A stretch of DNA of 64,000 bases, taken from contig JANJXV010000101.1 in the NCBI GenBank assembly GCA_024803745.1, positions 1,257,001 through 1,321,000 on the forward strand. Direction: 5' to 3'. A program made the translations under genes and the position numbers. Under the pieces are notes generated by a model. The model was given only the letters and a program-made list of their open reading frames with translations. It was not told the DNA's origin and searched no databases. The number at the start of each line of letters is the position of its first letter. Within the stretch, counting starts at the first letter, position 1. This stretch comes from Megascapheus bottae. Taxonomy: Eukaryota > Chordata > Mammalia > Rodentia > Geomyidae. This document shows, in pieces, positions 33,247 to 45,085 of the stretch.

Positions 33247-35029
33247 CTGTGTGTTGATTTAAAGGGAAGTGGGTAGGATTGGATAAGGAATGTTGATGCA
33301 TTTTTTTTTTAAGGACGATCGAAGTCTGAAGAGTGCTGGGTGATTTTTACAGAGTTACTATCTGGAGTAAGCAAACTGTCATTGGTTCTTAGCTCTGTTG
33401 TGTGGGTTAGGAAATCTCAGAAGGGGGTGTTTAAGCAACTCACCCCCTTATTAGTGATTTCTATACATTATTTGCACAAAAGACTTACGTTGTTTTGAAC
33501 CTACATAGAAGGTAAACTGAGTACACACTCTGTGTAGTTTTCTCAACTATTAAGTCTGTTATGTAGACTCATCACCTCCAATTGGCCTTCCTTCTTCCTT
33601 CCCAAGATAGGATAGCAACCTTGGTGAGTCCAATTTTAAAGTGGTGGCCTTTCAGTTCCTTCCATTTTCCCACAAATAACATGATGGCTTTGAAAGGTCC
33701 ACAGTAAACAGGTGTGTGCAGCTGTATGCTACCTTTCATTCATTCTGGTAGCTGCCCAGGAGTGTTAGTCCAGGGCCAAGGGATAGTTGTATCTTTAGTT
33801 TTATGGGTTTTTTTTAACTTCCTAGATAGTGGCTACACTGGTCTGCATTCTAACCAACAGTGAAATGCAACATTTCTCAGGCTAATGGATCTCCTGTCTA
33901 AAAACAGAGACTGGGGGTGTCAGGGGAAAGGGGAGGAAGACATAAGGAGAAAGAGAGGAAAAGGAGAGAGTAGTCTTGCCATGTGACTGGCTGGTCCTGT
34001 TAATGTAATGAGGAGGTCCTGGCAAGTTGATGTTTTTCTCATATCAGAGCAATGGGGGACGGAGGGAATAGTTAAAAGTGGTAAGAACAAAACAGACACA
34101 CAGAGAAGATCTCATTTAATAGCTAGAAGAAAAAAAAGTCCTCGTGGAATTTAAGTGTGGCTGTTCCCGTGTGCTTCTGGAACCTAAGTAATGTATAACA
34201 AATCTTCTCCTTTTGTCTCTGCTAATCTGCATAACTCACAGACCAAAGATCTTAAGCCATCATAATTTGGTATAGACTATGAGGAGGGGAAGGAATGCAA
34301 AGAAACAGGAATCCTCTGGCAGGCACCACGTAGCGATTTATAATCCAGGAAACGCGACAGAAGTTATCTGAGGCTGACAGTCAGACACAGGTCAACTTGA
34401 AACCCACACTCAGAAAGCTGTTCCCTGCCAACCATCATCATCTTTGCTTTTGATCAGTGCAAATGAAACACGAATATGTCATCTGGGAATTTGTCAGGTG
34501 TCTCTCCACCGATCAGAATCACCAATCCTGTCTTAGAACTAGAAGAGATCTTAGAAGACTCAGGGAGAGATTGTCAAGGTCATGCCCTTCAAGACCCAGG
34601 CAGGGTCCCAGCTGTCACGTAGTCATCCTCTCCTGACTTCTCCCCTTACTTGTGGCTTAGGGAGGGAGAAAAAGAGTTCTTCTCGCCCATCCAAGCCAGT
34701 GTGGAGCCATTTCCATACTCCTGGCTATCCATGAGGACTAAGGTACATTCCAATTACCATATTTAATCCTCACATCTCTCCATAAAGGTGGGTGGGAAGG
34801 AAAGGTCAGAACTCTGAATACAAAAAAAAGGAAAAAGTTCACTGGGGCATGTGCTTTGAAAGTGTCTCTAAAAGAAAAATGCTTACCAAAAAAAAAAACT
34901 AGGTCATTGAATTGAAATGCAACAGGATCCTCATTAAAAGTTGGATGTTTCCTCATATGAATCCCCAAAATAGAGGGATGTGAGAAGGACATTCTATTTT
35001 GGGGGGAGATTATAGGAAAAAGTTGGGGC
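33247..35029. other. Mostly unassigned; includes an L1 scrap and a low-repeat block at 34200-34520
   Basis: Apart from the L1-like piece at 33780-33890, no repeat is recognised. The block at 34200-34520 (GACCAAAGATCTTAAGCC, CATCATAATTTGG, GATTTATAATCCAGG, TTTTGATCAGTGCAAATG) is repeat-free and could be conserved, but this is only an impression. Confidence 0.3.
33780..33890 (-). repeat. L1-like fragment
   Basis: GATAGTGGCTACACTGGTCTG and CATTCTAACCAACAGTGAAAT follow the reversed L1 passage 'catagtggctgcaccagtttgcattcccaccaacagtg'. Confidence 0.6.
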
Positions 35030-35185
35030 TTTGGAGCTGGACCCATTTGAGTTCAAAGTTTATTTTAGTGTTGTTGCTTGGTTAGTTTAGTGGTCTCCAG
35101 CCAACCATAACCCTTTTCTGAACCTCAACTTACCTTCGCAACACTTTTAAATGGAGTTAAAATGCCTAGTTCATTGGGTTGATTT
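35030..35185 (+). repeat. MIR fragment
   Basis: GGCTTTGGAGCTGGACCCATT, TTGAGTTCAAAGT, TTCTGAACCTCAACTTACC, AAATGGAGTTAAAATGCC and TTCATTGGGTTG follow MIR in order. Confidence 0.6.
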
Positions 35186-35450
35186 AAAAAAAAAAAACGA
35201 AGCCGGTTGCAGTGGCTCACGCCTGTCATCCTAGCTACTCAGGAGGCTGAGATCTGAGGATCAAGGTTCAAAGCCATCCCAGGCACAAAAGGACCCGAGA
35301 CTCTTATCTCCAATTAACCTCTAGAAAATGGGAAGTGGGGCTTTTCTCAAGGGTAGGGCAGTAGCCTTGAGCTGAAGGGTTCAAGGACAGCACCCAGGCT
35401 GAGTACAAACCCCACAACCCCCACACACCTACACACACATACACAAATAC
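35186..35450 (+). mobile_element. B1-Geo SINE with CA-rich tail
   Basis: GCCGGTTGCAGTGGCTCACGC, ATCCTAGCTACTCAGGAGG, CTGAGATCTGAGGATCAAGG and CTTATCTCCAATTAACC are well preserved. The Geo half (AGTAGCCTTGAGCTGAAGG, GACAGCACCCAGG) passes into CCCCACACACCTACACACAC. A 12-base A run precedes the head. Confidence 0.9.
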
Positions 35451-36404
35451 GATTCTTATGATAGGTCTGCAAAGTGTCTAGCCCACAGCATATGCTCAAG
35501 GAAATGGTGGGATCTTCTTTCCATACACCATGAACCTCTGGCATGATCCCAAAAATGACATATATCTTATTCCCAGACATGGGTGGGTCTGTGTTCCACT
35601 TTTTGATTGGATAGTGCTATGAAATTACATCACCTTTCAGTCCTCAGTTTTCTTCTCTGTTAGAAAACACTACTACTACTAATAATAATAGCACAACCTC
35701 CAGGAAGCAGACGTTGATGTTTTCCTGCCCCACATCCACTTTTTCTTCCTTTCTTCATGGCATCATGTAGCTCTTGGGACACCTTTCCTAAGTGGACTGA
35801 CCCCACCCTCAGCTCCAAGAGTGACCTGCTTCAGGTAGAAGGAATTCCATTCAGCTCATGGGCTCAAGGCTCACCATGGGGCATTATTTTGACCAATGAA
35901 CACGAACAAGGGATTTCTGGGAAAAGTTTCACCCTCTCAACAGTCTCTTATTTCGGGATGTCATCTGGTCTGTATCCCCTAATGTTCAGGACTGCCACAT
36001 ACACTTGGTGGCTAGCCCATGGGTAAAGCCAACATGGGGCAAAACAAAAGAGAGACACTGAAACAAAATTGCAAACTCTGGGTCCTCTGATCCCCTGCAT
36101 CAGCCTACACAGAAGAAGGAATCTTGTCTGAGTTTCCTGTTCCAGATAGCAATAAATGACATCATCATTTGAAATATCTGAACTTGCCATTTCTGTCAAA
36201 AGCATCTGATCTCAGAGCATTCTCGATTATGAAGTGACACATACATCGTTCGTTTCCAGTCAACTGTTGTGCCCGGCAACTTCACTAACAAATGATTAGC
36301 TCTTGTCACAAATGTCTTCTTTTCTAGCCTCTTTTCTAGCCAGATCACTGCTTGCAGTATTTGTTTTTCTTCAAATGGCAGCAATGATTTATAAAAATAG
36401 TAAC
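35451..36404. other. Unassigned stretch
   Basis: Contains a short (CTA)n/(ATA)n run near 35668-35690. No repeat family or gene recognised. Confidence 0.4.
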
Positions 36405-36595
36405 ATCCCATACTACTTATGGGCCAGACTCAATTTTATGTATACAGCATATTGAATCTTCACAATAACCACGTAACATGGATATTATCATCACCTCCAT
36501 GGCTAGCATGAGGCTCAGAGAGATCAAATGCTTTTTCCCTGAGGTCACACAAATGGTAAGTGACAGGGACTAAAGTTCACAGCAGAAAGGAGAGG
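36405..36595 (-). repeat. MIR fragment
   Basis: AATCTTCACAATAACCACG, GATATTATCATCACC, TGAGGCTCAGAGAGATC and GAGGTCACACAAATGGTAAG follow reversed MIR closely. Confidence 0.65.
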
Positions 36596-38833
36596 AAGAT
36601 CACCAAGAAATTTAATCTGCTCCACATCCCCCCCAACCATGTAGAAATTAAATCTAGCCCTTCTTCATCTCCCCTAGCAGCTAAGCAAAGTAGAAGGAAG
36701 AGAGGAGGAACTGCCATAAAAGTGAAGAGGGAAATGATGTGGCAGCCAGAGATGTGAGCGGGACATATCCTCTTACATGGGGACTCAATTGGCTACCTGC
36801 AAACTAGAGATGCGAAGCCACAGCTACGAGGCAAGATTATTGTCTGGTCTAAGGAAAACAATTCACATTCGATGTGTGGCCTGGAGCCTCAGAAAACTAT
36901 GGGAGATGAATCATGATAGTACACGAGCCTTATTTTACCTTCCTCCCTGCTTACTGGTCACCTGCTTTGTCTCATTTAGTGATGACATGCAAACGAAGCA
37001 AGACCTGACAGATTGCCTGAATGCCAACCAAATTGGCACTTATCACTTCAATTTAAATCCCCTTTCCTAGCTCTCCCCACTGAGGAGTCTGATGATAATT
37101 CTCTTCTAGGTCTTCATTTCATAAGCAGGGCCAATTTGACTCATTATCTCCCTGTCAGCACAAAGATAATGAAAACCAGATGTCATCACTGACTTATCCC
37201 TGGCTCAGAACACAATCTGGGATGGAGAGAGAAAGTGAAGGGTGAATTCCCTGGTGGGCAAGCTGTTAACCTTGAAGACAAAATTCAAGGATTCTGAGAC
37301 ACGCCCAGCCCTCACTAAAGGCTGTCCATCTCTGGCAGCTCCTGGGCAATTCGGGTAAGGACCACGGAAGCCAGGACACAAACAGTACAGCCAAAAGAGC
37401 TTTGGATAAACAATATGATACGAGACACTATCAAATAACATATACAACACACACACAAGGGTAAAAAAAATCAAGTGCATCATGGAAGGGGTTGGGGGGG
37501 ATTGTTTTTCTCCTATTAGCTTTGTTGATAAAATAAATAACTTTTGTTTTAAAGTGTGTTTGCTGTGCAAGTATCCTAAAGTTTCTTTCCATCTTTTGAG
37601 TTCAGGATTCTTCAAAGATGGCACATGATCTTGTCCGCTATGCAGAGTAAGGGAACAGTGCTAAAAAGTCATTAATATCTTTGAGGGAGTAGATTTAGCA
37701 GGCGCTTGAAATGGCCTTTCAAGAGCTTGCCTTTCTTCTGTTCCCTCTCTCCTCTGTCTCTGGCTCTGTTTGTCTAGCTCTCTCATCATCATCCTGTGGC
37801 AATACCTCAGGTGAGAAGACAACACTGCTGTTCTGACACTGAATGTCTTCATCCAGCCGAACATGCACCCAGGTCCCTGCCCTCACCTCTTCCTCCCCCT
37901 GGCCAGAACACTTGATAGACCTCACAAGAGAAAAAAAAATGGTGTTATTATTCAGCCGCTTGAAGTAGCCAGTCTCTTCCAAACCATTTCATCCGTCACA
38001 TCTTCTCGACTGTCAGAAAAAGACATATTGCAAACAATAGCAATTGTGTCCTTTGTGAGGGGGGAAAAATAAAAGAATTGTAAAGGTCTGTCCATATCCA
38101 TGGGAACCTTTGTTGTCAAGGGCACTGCATGTTTTGGGGCCTCCTATCTCAGTGTTCCTGATGGGCTGCAGGGGAAAGGGTGGGCTCCAACATCACAGCT
38201 AGGTTCAGCGCAGAAGCAAGAGACAAGATGAAAAGGCCATCACAAATGAGGGAGTCTGGCCCATTTCTCTGAGCTGTGGAGTGCCAACTACAGAAACATG
38301 GCAGACAGAAGTCATTCCTGAAGAAAATCACTACGGAAACTCTTGCACTCGTTCAATTGGGAGGGATCCATTCTCTCAACCAGATGGCATCTTTGGTTGT
38401 TTAAAGGGTGGCAAGCAGGATTCCACACAAAACTTTAATAACAATGCCTTTGGCCAGCAGCAATGAAAAGGGATTTTTTTTTTAATTTAAAGGGCTACTG
38501 GGTTAAGAAACTCACTTCCAGTGGGTTTGTTGCAATGGGGGAACTATGGCAGAACCTGGAAGTTGGTCTACCTGACGTCCTCATGGGCTTCTGAGATAAC
38601 ACTTGTTTAGAAGAAGGGAAGGCCTGGCAGCCAAAGCTTCAGCTCTGTTGATGTCAGGTTTTCATGTGGCAACAGATTTCCCCATGGCAGTTCAAGGCCA
38701 TTCAAGTCTTATTTTCAATCCAGTCCTTTGATTTTATTTTTCTCATCGATGCCCAGTGCATATGTCTGTAGCATGCTCACATGTGTGTGTGTATATTTCT
38801 GCACACATACACAAAGAATTCATGCATGTGTGT

Positions 38834-38837
<4 letters not shown>
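36596..38837. other. Unassigned stretch
   Basis: No repeats recognised. 37075-37205 is repeat-poor with several TGATAA/GATAAT motifs. On the minus strand around 37719-37982 an 87-codon acidic frame exists, but it has no convincing splice sites or homology. No gene is called. Confidence 0.35.

Positions 38838-38872
<35 letters not shown>
38838..38872. repeat. (CA)n microsatellite
   Basis: An uninterrupted CACACA run of about 34 bases, preceded by mixed TG/CA sequence from about 38780. Confidence 0.95.
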
Positions 38873-38875
<3 letters not shown>

Positions 38876-39794
38876 CCCTTGCACCAACAAGCACTCATAA
38901 TGTTCCCCTCTCTTGTTCCTCCCACCTCTGTACACATCAGCCTAACTTATAACTTCCATTTCAAGGCTGGACAACTTTCTTTTGTTCCCTAAAGCTACCC
39001 AGGTGGCAGGTAAGAAATATCCAAGAATTTGAGTTCCTAAAAGCTGTTCTCAGCCACCAGGACAGTTGGGGACTGGGTTTATCAATAGCCCAGGAAGCAA
39101 AAAATCAATGGCAAAGTGACAATAAACAACTACACACACCTATCAAGCTGGCCAATCAGAGATATCTCTTCAAATGAGCTACAAATGATTGGCTTCAGGG
39201 AAGAACACGGGATATAAGCTGGACTAGTCAGACTTCTTTGTGGGTCTTTTAATTTGAATATAAGGAGTCGGGGTGGGGATTTCTTGCCAAACTGGTCAAA
39301 TAGAAATTTGATGTAGCCAGTCATAGGGAGCCTGAATTAAGAGATATAGAAAGACTCCCTGCCAATCCCCCCAAAAACTGTTCCTTCATCCCTCTTTCCT
39401 ATATCCAGGTACTTCCTTTATGTACCTCTTTTTGCTTAAGCCTGTTTCAGATAGACTTGGTCACTTATAACTCCTGCAACCCCAGCAGGTCTTTCCAAGG
39501 AAAATGTTAAGCTTCTTTAGGCCGAACCACAGCGTCCTGTGCCAACGTATCTTTGTCCCAATAGGATATATTTAGAATTAAAGGATGGAAATTTATTTTG
39601 GGTATGGCCTCCCAGATTTATGGAGGTTGAGAAGCCCCACAGCCAGCCACCTGCAAACTGGAGAATAAGACAAACCAGTGCCAAAATTCTGTCCATGTAC
39701 AAAGAAAACAGCCCTTGTGTCCAAAAGCTGAATGTCCTCGACCAAGAAGAGAGAGAAAACAAAATCTCCCTTTCTTCCTTTTGTTCCTCTCCAG
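38873..39794. other. Unassigned stretch
   Basis: Unique-looking. The longest frame is about 98 codons with no domain. Confidence 0.4.
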
Positions 39795-39985
39795 GGTCCC
39801 TCTGTGGACTGAATAATGTTCACCCGCATGCATGAGAAAGGGTCTTCTTAAGTCAGTCCACTGATTTAAACTGGAATTGCCTCTGGAAAAACGTCCATAG
39901 ACACATGTGGGAAGGATGCCATCTCATCTGACTTGGCGTGCCTATGGCCAGTAAAATTGATAATGAAGTTGATTGTCATATGTTG
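39795..39985 (+). mobile_element. MLT1-like (ERVL-MaLR) LTR remnant
   Basis: AAGTCAGTCCACTGATTTAAAC, TGGAATTGCCTCTGG, AAAACGTCCATAGACACATG and AAAATTGATAATGAAG echo the MLT1 layout 'gtcagtcccctgattcaaatgctaatctcttccagaaacaccctcacagacacaccc...'. Non-coding fossil. Confidence 0.45.
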
Positions 39986-42049
39986 AAAAGACCACAAAAA
40001 CACAGTGATCCACTAGCCAAACCTGGAAGAGATTGAAGCATGATGTAGCTGATGCCTAGAAGGAAGAGCTCACTGTGTGGTAGATATTAGATTTGAGAAT
40101 GGTGATGAGAAGAAATGAACCACGGGAAGATCCAGAATATTCCAGGAGAGAGCTTGGAGGAGCAGAAAGAAAGCATGGTGGCTAGACAAGGGAGAAAGGC
40201 GCAAGGGTCCACATCAACTGGCTACATTTAAGCTCTATAGGAATCGTTCTCCAGTTCTCAGGGTCTCCCCTATCCTGGACCTCAGTTTCCCCGTGCTTGT
40301 ATCAAAAAAGTTAAACTAGACAAAGAATAAGCACAACGCTGGTTCTATGGTTTGCATTTTCTGAAATCATAGGATTCAAATCCAGTTTCCCCCACTTAAG
40401 CCCTAAGAAAATACCCCCAGCATCATGTGTCACATTGCAAGCCCTGAGCGTGAGACGGTGAAAGACACAGCTTAAGCTAGGGGTTTTCAGTGTGTTCTCT
40501 CAGATATGCGGGTTTGTCTAAATGTAAACAAAGCAGTTTTTACAGGTAAGAGGCTAGATTTTTCTGACTCCAGGTTTTTCCAAGAATTTCAGATACACAA
40601 GGATGCTTGTAAAAAACAACTTCCTACCTGTGTTTTGAAAAGTACTCCCCTTTAAAAATAAAATGACAGGAAGTGCTCACTGTGAAGGTGTCGGGAGAAA
40701 CTAGTTAATTATCTCTCCCTTTCTCTGTCTCTCTTTCCCTCTCCTCCCACCCTCTCTGAGATAGGATCTTGCATCTTTACTATCATGACCAAATACATTC
40801 TGCTTACAAAGCATGATGACAAAGAAGCAAAGCAGAACGTATTTGGTCCAAGAAGTAATAGAAGACAAAGATAAAAATCAACTGAAGACCTCTGCCCCTC
40901 TTTTTCTCTCACACACACACACCTCAAATACTCCCCTCAGATAGACCCAAGCACAACAGATGTACAACTGCTAATGATGCTCACTAACACAAGCTTCTAT
41001 TCAAAGGCTTTCAACCCAAGTATTGATGTGACACACCCCTGTTCACACATGCGTACATATTCTTATGTGTCTGAGTACATCTGTGAAAAGCAAGCAAATC
41101 TACTCAGGTGCTTACATCCAAACGCAAAACTTACATGTGCCTGCCCTAAGGAGCTCACATACTCACAAATGCACACATGATACAAACAAACCTATAACTT
41201 AACAGCAAAGTTGTGATTTGCATGCATCTAGGCTTGCCCTTAAATCCTGAGATACACAGACATCTGAAGACATGAGACAGGCCCACATACGTGAATACAT
41301 ATTCAACTAGGGATGTAGACATACAATACACACAATCTCACTACCTCCTGGTACACACAACACACAGACACAATCACTGTACCAGCATGCATGCGTGTGC
41401 ACACACACACACAAGTTCATATTGCTTCCTGAATGACCTAAACAACAGAAATATAATTATTAAAAGGTTAGGCATGCATTTTGCTTTTGCTTTGTGGCTT
41501 TTTTTCTGCTCTTAAATAGAAAAATCAATCATATCAAAGCGAGGGAAGTAGTAATAAAATAAGATGCAGGCTCCTTGAAACTAAAGGCCTGGTGTCCATG
41601 TCTGTGAAGAAAAGGAGGCTGAGGTCGGGTTCTACCGGGAACTAACTGGCTGGGGGATGGGAGGGTTTCATCAATTTCTGGCCAGAGGGAGTCATTCGGT
41701 CCCACACCTTCATATTAATTGCATCTCACATTTGTGATTCCTTTTAACTTTTGGGAGGAGTGGAGGGGTGGAAGACTCTCTTTCAAGTCTGCATTCCCTT
41801 TGGATTCTCCCATCTCACACAGGGGTGAGGGGTGCAGTTGAAGAGGTCTGTGGTAGTACGTGCCTATCTGCAGTCTAAGACCTGCCGTACTGGGCTCCCT
41901 TCATTCCTTCACCCCCAAAACAACCCACATACTCCAAGAAGACATTTTGATTGACTCAGAAAATGGGTTGCAATTTGACCCAATGAGATGAGCAGCAACT
42001 AACTGCTTACAGGAAGTGGGCTTTCTTGCTCTATGGGTAGCTCTGCCAT
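39986..42049. other. Unassigned stretch with scattered short CA repeats
   Basis: Short CACACA runs lie at about 40908-40922 and 41399-41412, and a CT-rich patch at 40713-40745. No retroposon or exon is recognised. Confidence 0.4.
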
Positions 42050-42212
42050 AGTGTGAAGCCAGTCTGGGCAGGAGTGAGACTCTTACCTCAGATTAACCAC
42101 CAAAAAAAAAGCCAAAAGTGGAGATGTGGATCGAGTGGTAGAGTGCCAGGCTTCAGAAAAAAAAAAGTTCAAGGACAGCACCCAGGCTCTCAATTCAAGC
42201 CTCAGGTCCAGC
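42050..42212 (+). mobile_element. 5'-truncated B1-Geo SINE
   Basis: The B1 half is cut to GAAGCCAGTCTGGGCAGGAG. The linker CTTACCTCAGATTAACCACC and the Geo half (42111-42212, to GGTCCAGC) follow. It ends directly in a CA-rich array. Confidence 0.82.
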
Positions 42213-42224
42213 ATGTATGCATGT

Positions 42225-42266
<42 letters not shown>
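42213..42266. repeat. (CA)n microsatellite at a SINE tail
   Basis: ATGTATGCATGTACATAC then an uninterrupted CACACA run to 42266, continuous with the preceding SINE end. Confidence 0.95.
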
Positions 42267-42268
<2 letters not shown>

Positions 42269-42273
42269 AGTGA

Positions 42274-42482
42274 AACATTTTTTTTTTGCCAGCCCTGGGC
42301 TTGAGCTCAGGGCCTGAGCACTGTCCTTGGACTTTCTCAAGGCTAGAGCTCTACCACTTGAGCCTCAGCACCACTTCCGGCTTTTTTTCTATGTATGTGG
42401 TACCGAGGAATTGAACCCGGGTCTTCATGCATGCTAGGCAAGCACTTTAACCACTAGGCCAAACTCCCAGCCCAACATTTTT
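42274..42482 (-). mobile_element. IDL-Geo SINE with target duplication
   Basis: A complete dimer in reverse: TTGCCAGCCCTGGGC, CTTTCTCAAGGCTAGAGC, TATGTATGTGGTACCGAGG, AATTGAACCCGGG and GGCCAAACTCCCAGCC. AACATTTTT is repeated at 42274-42282 and 42474-42482. It is very similar to the copy at 33042. Confidence 0.95.
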
Positions 42483-43579
42483 AATTCTCTATTTTTATAC
42501 AAAATAAACTTTTAATTCAGTAGAAGCTATATTTTAAATTCTGAGTGTAGGTCTCTTTCCTTGATGATGAACATACAGAGGGGTGTTGTCCCACATGTGA
42601 GTTCTTGGCCATGTTATCAGAGGGTAAAGAAACAATTCGATAAGCACTTTATCCTTAAACTATCACATCTAGTGCATTACACACATTTCCCATGGATGAT
42701 ACTTGCAACCTCCCATGGGTTGGTGGAGACATCATTCCATCTTGAATCTCGGAGCGCTTGTAAAATCTCTCTTGCAGTTAAAGCAACCTGAATTGGGTTT
42801 TCAACTCCCTCCAGGCATCAGATATCGGATATGAAATTGGTATTAACTCAGAACTAGGTTGAAAGTTTCCTTTTGAAACTTTCAAAAGAGAAGGAGATGC
42901 AAACTTGAAAACCCAGGTTTTTTTTTCACTGCCTCACCCTTAAGCAATCCCAACCAGTTGGCTAGTGTTCGTTGTCATTTTACAGATGAGGAAACTGAGG
43001 CTCAGGAAGATAGTTAGTAGAGGAAGCCACAACTTCTACCTCATTTTAATTCTAAAAAGGCATGATTTTCTTTTTTACCTTACTGTACCGGAGTCCATAA
43101 ACAAACACCACACACCACAAGAAATGTGGAGTTCAGACAATAAGGAAGCGAACCAGAGGTGAAACCAAAGGCTCTCCTCTCTCACTGACTTCAACACACT
43201 GAACTCTCATACTCCCTGAACCTTCTGGAGACTCCAGCCCATGCATGACCTCTTCCAGGCCAACTCCTTAACCTGAAGACCGCTCTTGAGGAATTGTGTG
43301 CTTCGTTTTGATGGGGGTACCCTCACTTGGTTCCTGGGGACATGGATGATAAGGAGATACAAATGCACCGATTTCAAATTCCAGCCCTCCCTCCTCCCCA
43401 GATCTCTCACCTTGCTTCACAGATGTTTACAAGATGCTGGACTAGTACAGAGTGGCAAGGGGTGGGGTGTGCCTCACCAGCTGCTGCTCACATAGGACAT
43501 TTTTTTATTCCATAGAGAAATGCATTTAGGGGGTATATGAAGGGCCCTTCAAGTAATCTACATATACTAAGGGGTATGA
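42483..43579. other. Unassigned; MIR scrap at 42970-43020
   Basis: CATTTTACAGATGAGGAAACTG and AGGCTCAGGAAGATAG (42975-43012) are a reversed MIR motif. The rest is not recognised. Confidence 0.45.
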
Positions 43580-43628
43580 GTGTGCGTGCATGCGTGTGTG
43601 TGCGTGCATGCGTGTGTGTGTATACACG
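43580..43628. repeat. Alternating purine-pyrimidine tract (18-bp tandem inside)
   Basis: 49 bases alternate strictly between purine and pyrimidine. TGTGCGTGCATGCGTGTG occurs twice in tandem (43581-43598, 43599-43616), followed by TGTGTATACACG. Such GC-containing alternation favours Z-DNA. Confidence 0.9.
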
Positions 43629-44621
43629 AGTGTGTCATGGGGGTGGAAACTAATAGCAATAGAACATCTGGAGCCCTCAAAATGGTATTCTTGTTCTTAG
43701 TTATTTATTTGCCTCACAGTTGCTAGCTAGGTACTCAACTGCTGGGGTCATGCGTGCCTCCAGCTCATTCATGTGCTGGTTACTGGTCAACATAGGGTCC
43801 TACATTAAGTCAGGGGCCTGCCCAAGTTGTGATACTCCACTGTGCACTTGCCTAGGGTCCCTGGCGATGAGAGGAAGTATCATACCCAGCTACAGTGCTG
43901 AATAAGTGAGTGAATGAATGAATGAATCTCTACTGATGCTCAATGAAGGAAAACTGATGGTTTTAAAGCAAACCTAAATGGCTCAAATGGGGGTGCCAAA
44001 TGTGTGCCACTGACTGAGATACTCAGGAACTCTTTCCAATCTGGCTGGCCTTTTATAGCAATTTCCTGATCCCCGCCTCTTAAGTAGCTAAATTTACAGG
44101 CATGAGCCATGCCCATCTCAAAATGGTGTTCTTAGTGTGTGATTGAGCCTAAGAAGACATCCAGGAAATAGCAAGGCTGAGATAATGTGGGCAGATAAAG
44201 GGGTTCAAGCGAGGGTCCCAATTCCCCAAGGCCAGGTACACTTACCAAAATACGATTCCAATAAAGGAGGATATTTGATTCCAACAAAAAAATTGCCTTT
44301 GCTGCTCAGTGAGGTAAAACTGATTCTTTTAAACTGAAGTGGCTAGACGTGGGCTGCATCGTCAGCCCTTTGCCTTTGCCTTTATTCATTCATCATTCAC
44401 TTATTCAGAAACTTTTTTTTCCTGTACGTTAAATCTGTTCCTAGGAATAGAGACAAACTGCTAGCCCTGTAGCCATGTAATGATTTGGAATGTTTGCAAT
44501 GGTTTCAAATTATTTCATTGGGATTTTTATAAGCCAGGGAAGCTGTGTTCCAATGTCTAAAAAAGTAGGCAACAAAATCACATCGCATGAATTTTAAAAG
44601 TTATTCCACCACTCATTCACA
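43629..44621. other. Mostly unassigned; (GAAT)n near 43908-43928 and a B1-like scrap
   Basis: GAGTGAATGAATGAATGAATC marks an L2/MIR-style end. At 44030-44115 CTGGCTGGCCTTTTATAGC, GCCTCTTAAGTAGC and TACAGGCATGAGCCATGCCC are a reversed B1-like fragment. Confidence 0.45.
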
Positions 44622-44765
44622 AAGAGCCTCCATTTCCACATCTGCTAAGCAAGCAAATGAAAATTCCCCAGGGTGGTAGTAAGGATTAAATAGTAAACAA
44701 CAACCATTCAGTGTTAGCAGTGTGCTTAGTTATAATAAGTACTTAACTTTTAGTTATTACTACCC
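44622..44765 (+). repeat. MIR fragment
   Basis: CATTTCCACATCTGCTAAGC, GGTGGTAGTAAGGATTAAATAG, AGCAGTGTGCTTAG and AATAAGTACTTAAC follow the MIR 3' half. Confidence 0.65.
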
Positions 44766-45085
44766 ACTAGAATATTCTACCTGAATACAAGTTGCTTCTC
44801 AGCACTTGGTCTAGAGTGACAAATGTTAGTCCTAACTCTCAAATACAAGCTCTTTATTTTCTAATGAGGAGCTTTGCTAAAAGAAAAAATAAAATGAAAA
44901 GAAATCCCATGGAAGGAAAAGTAACGGTTCTTCATTTAAATCTAGGAAAGCTTGATTAAGTCTCTTATAAGGCAGGAAAACAAAGGGCACATGAGGATGA
45001 ATAAGAATAAACCCAAAATGGCACATATTTTCTCTAGATCTTCATAGATGGATATGAGAAACTGCTAAGGACTGAGGCATTTTTA
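44766..45085. other. Unassigned A+T-rich stretch
   Basis: No repeat or gene recognised. Confidence 0.4.

Noticed and set aside
37719..37982. Possible coding exon on the minus strand (acidic peptide with a GAG|GTATTG donor-like site)
   Set aside because: No acceptor of reasonable quality at the other end and no recognised homologue. Such donor-like strings are common by chance.
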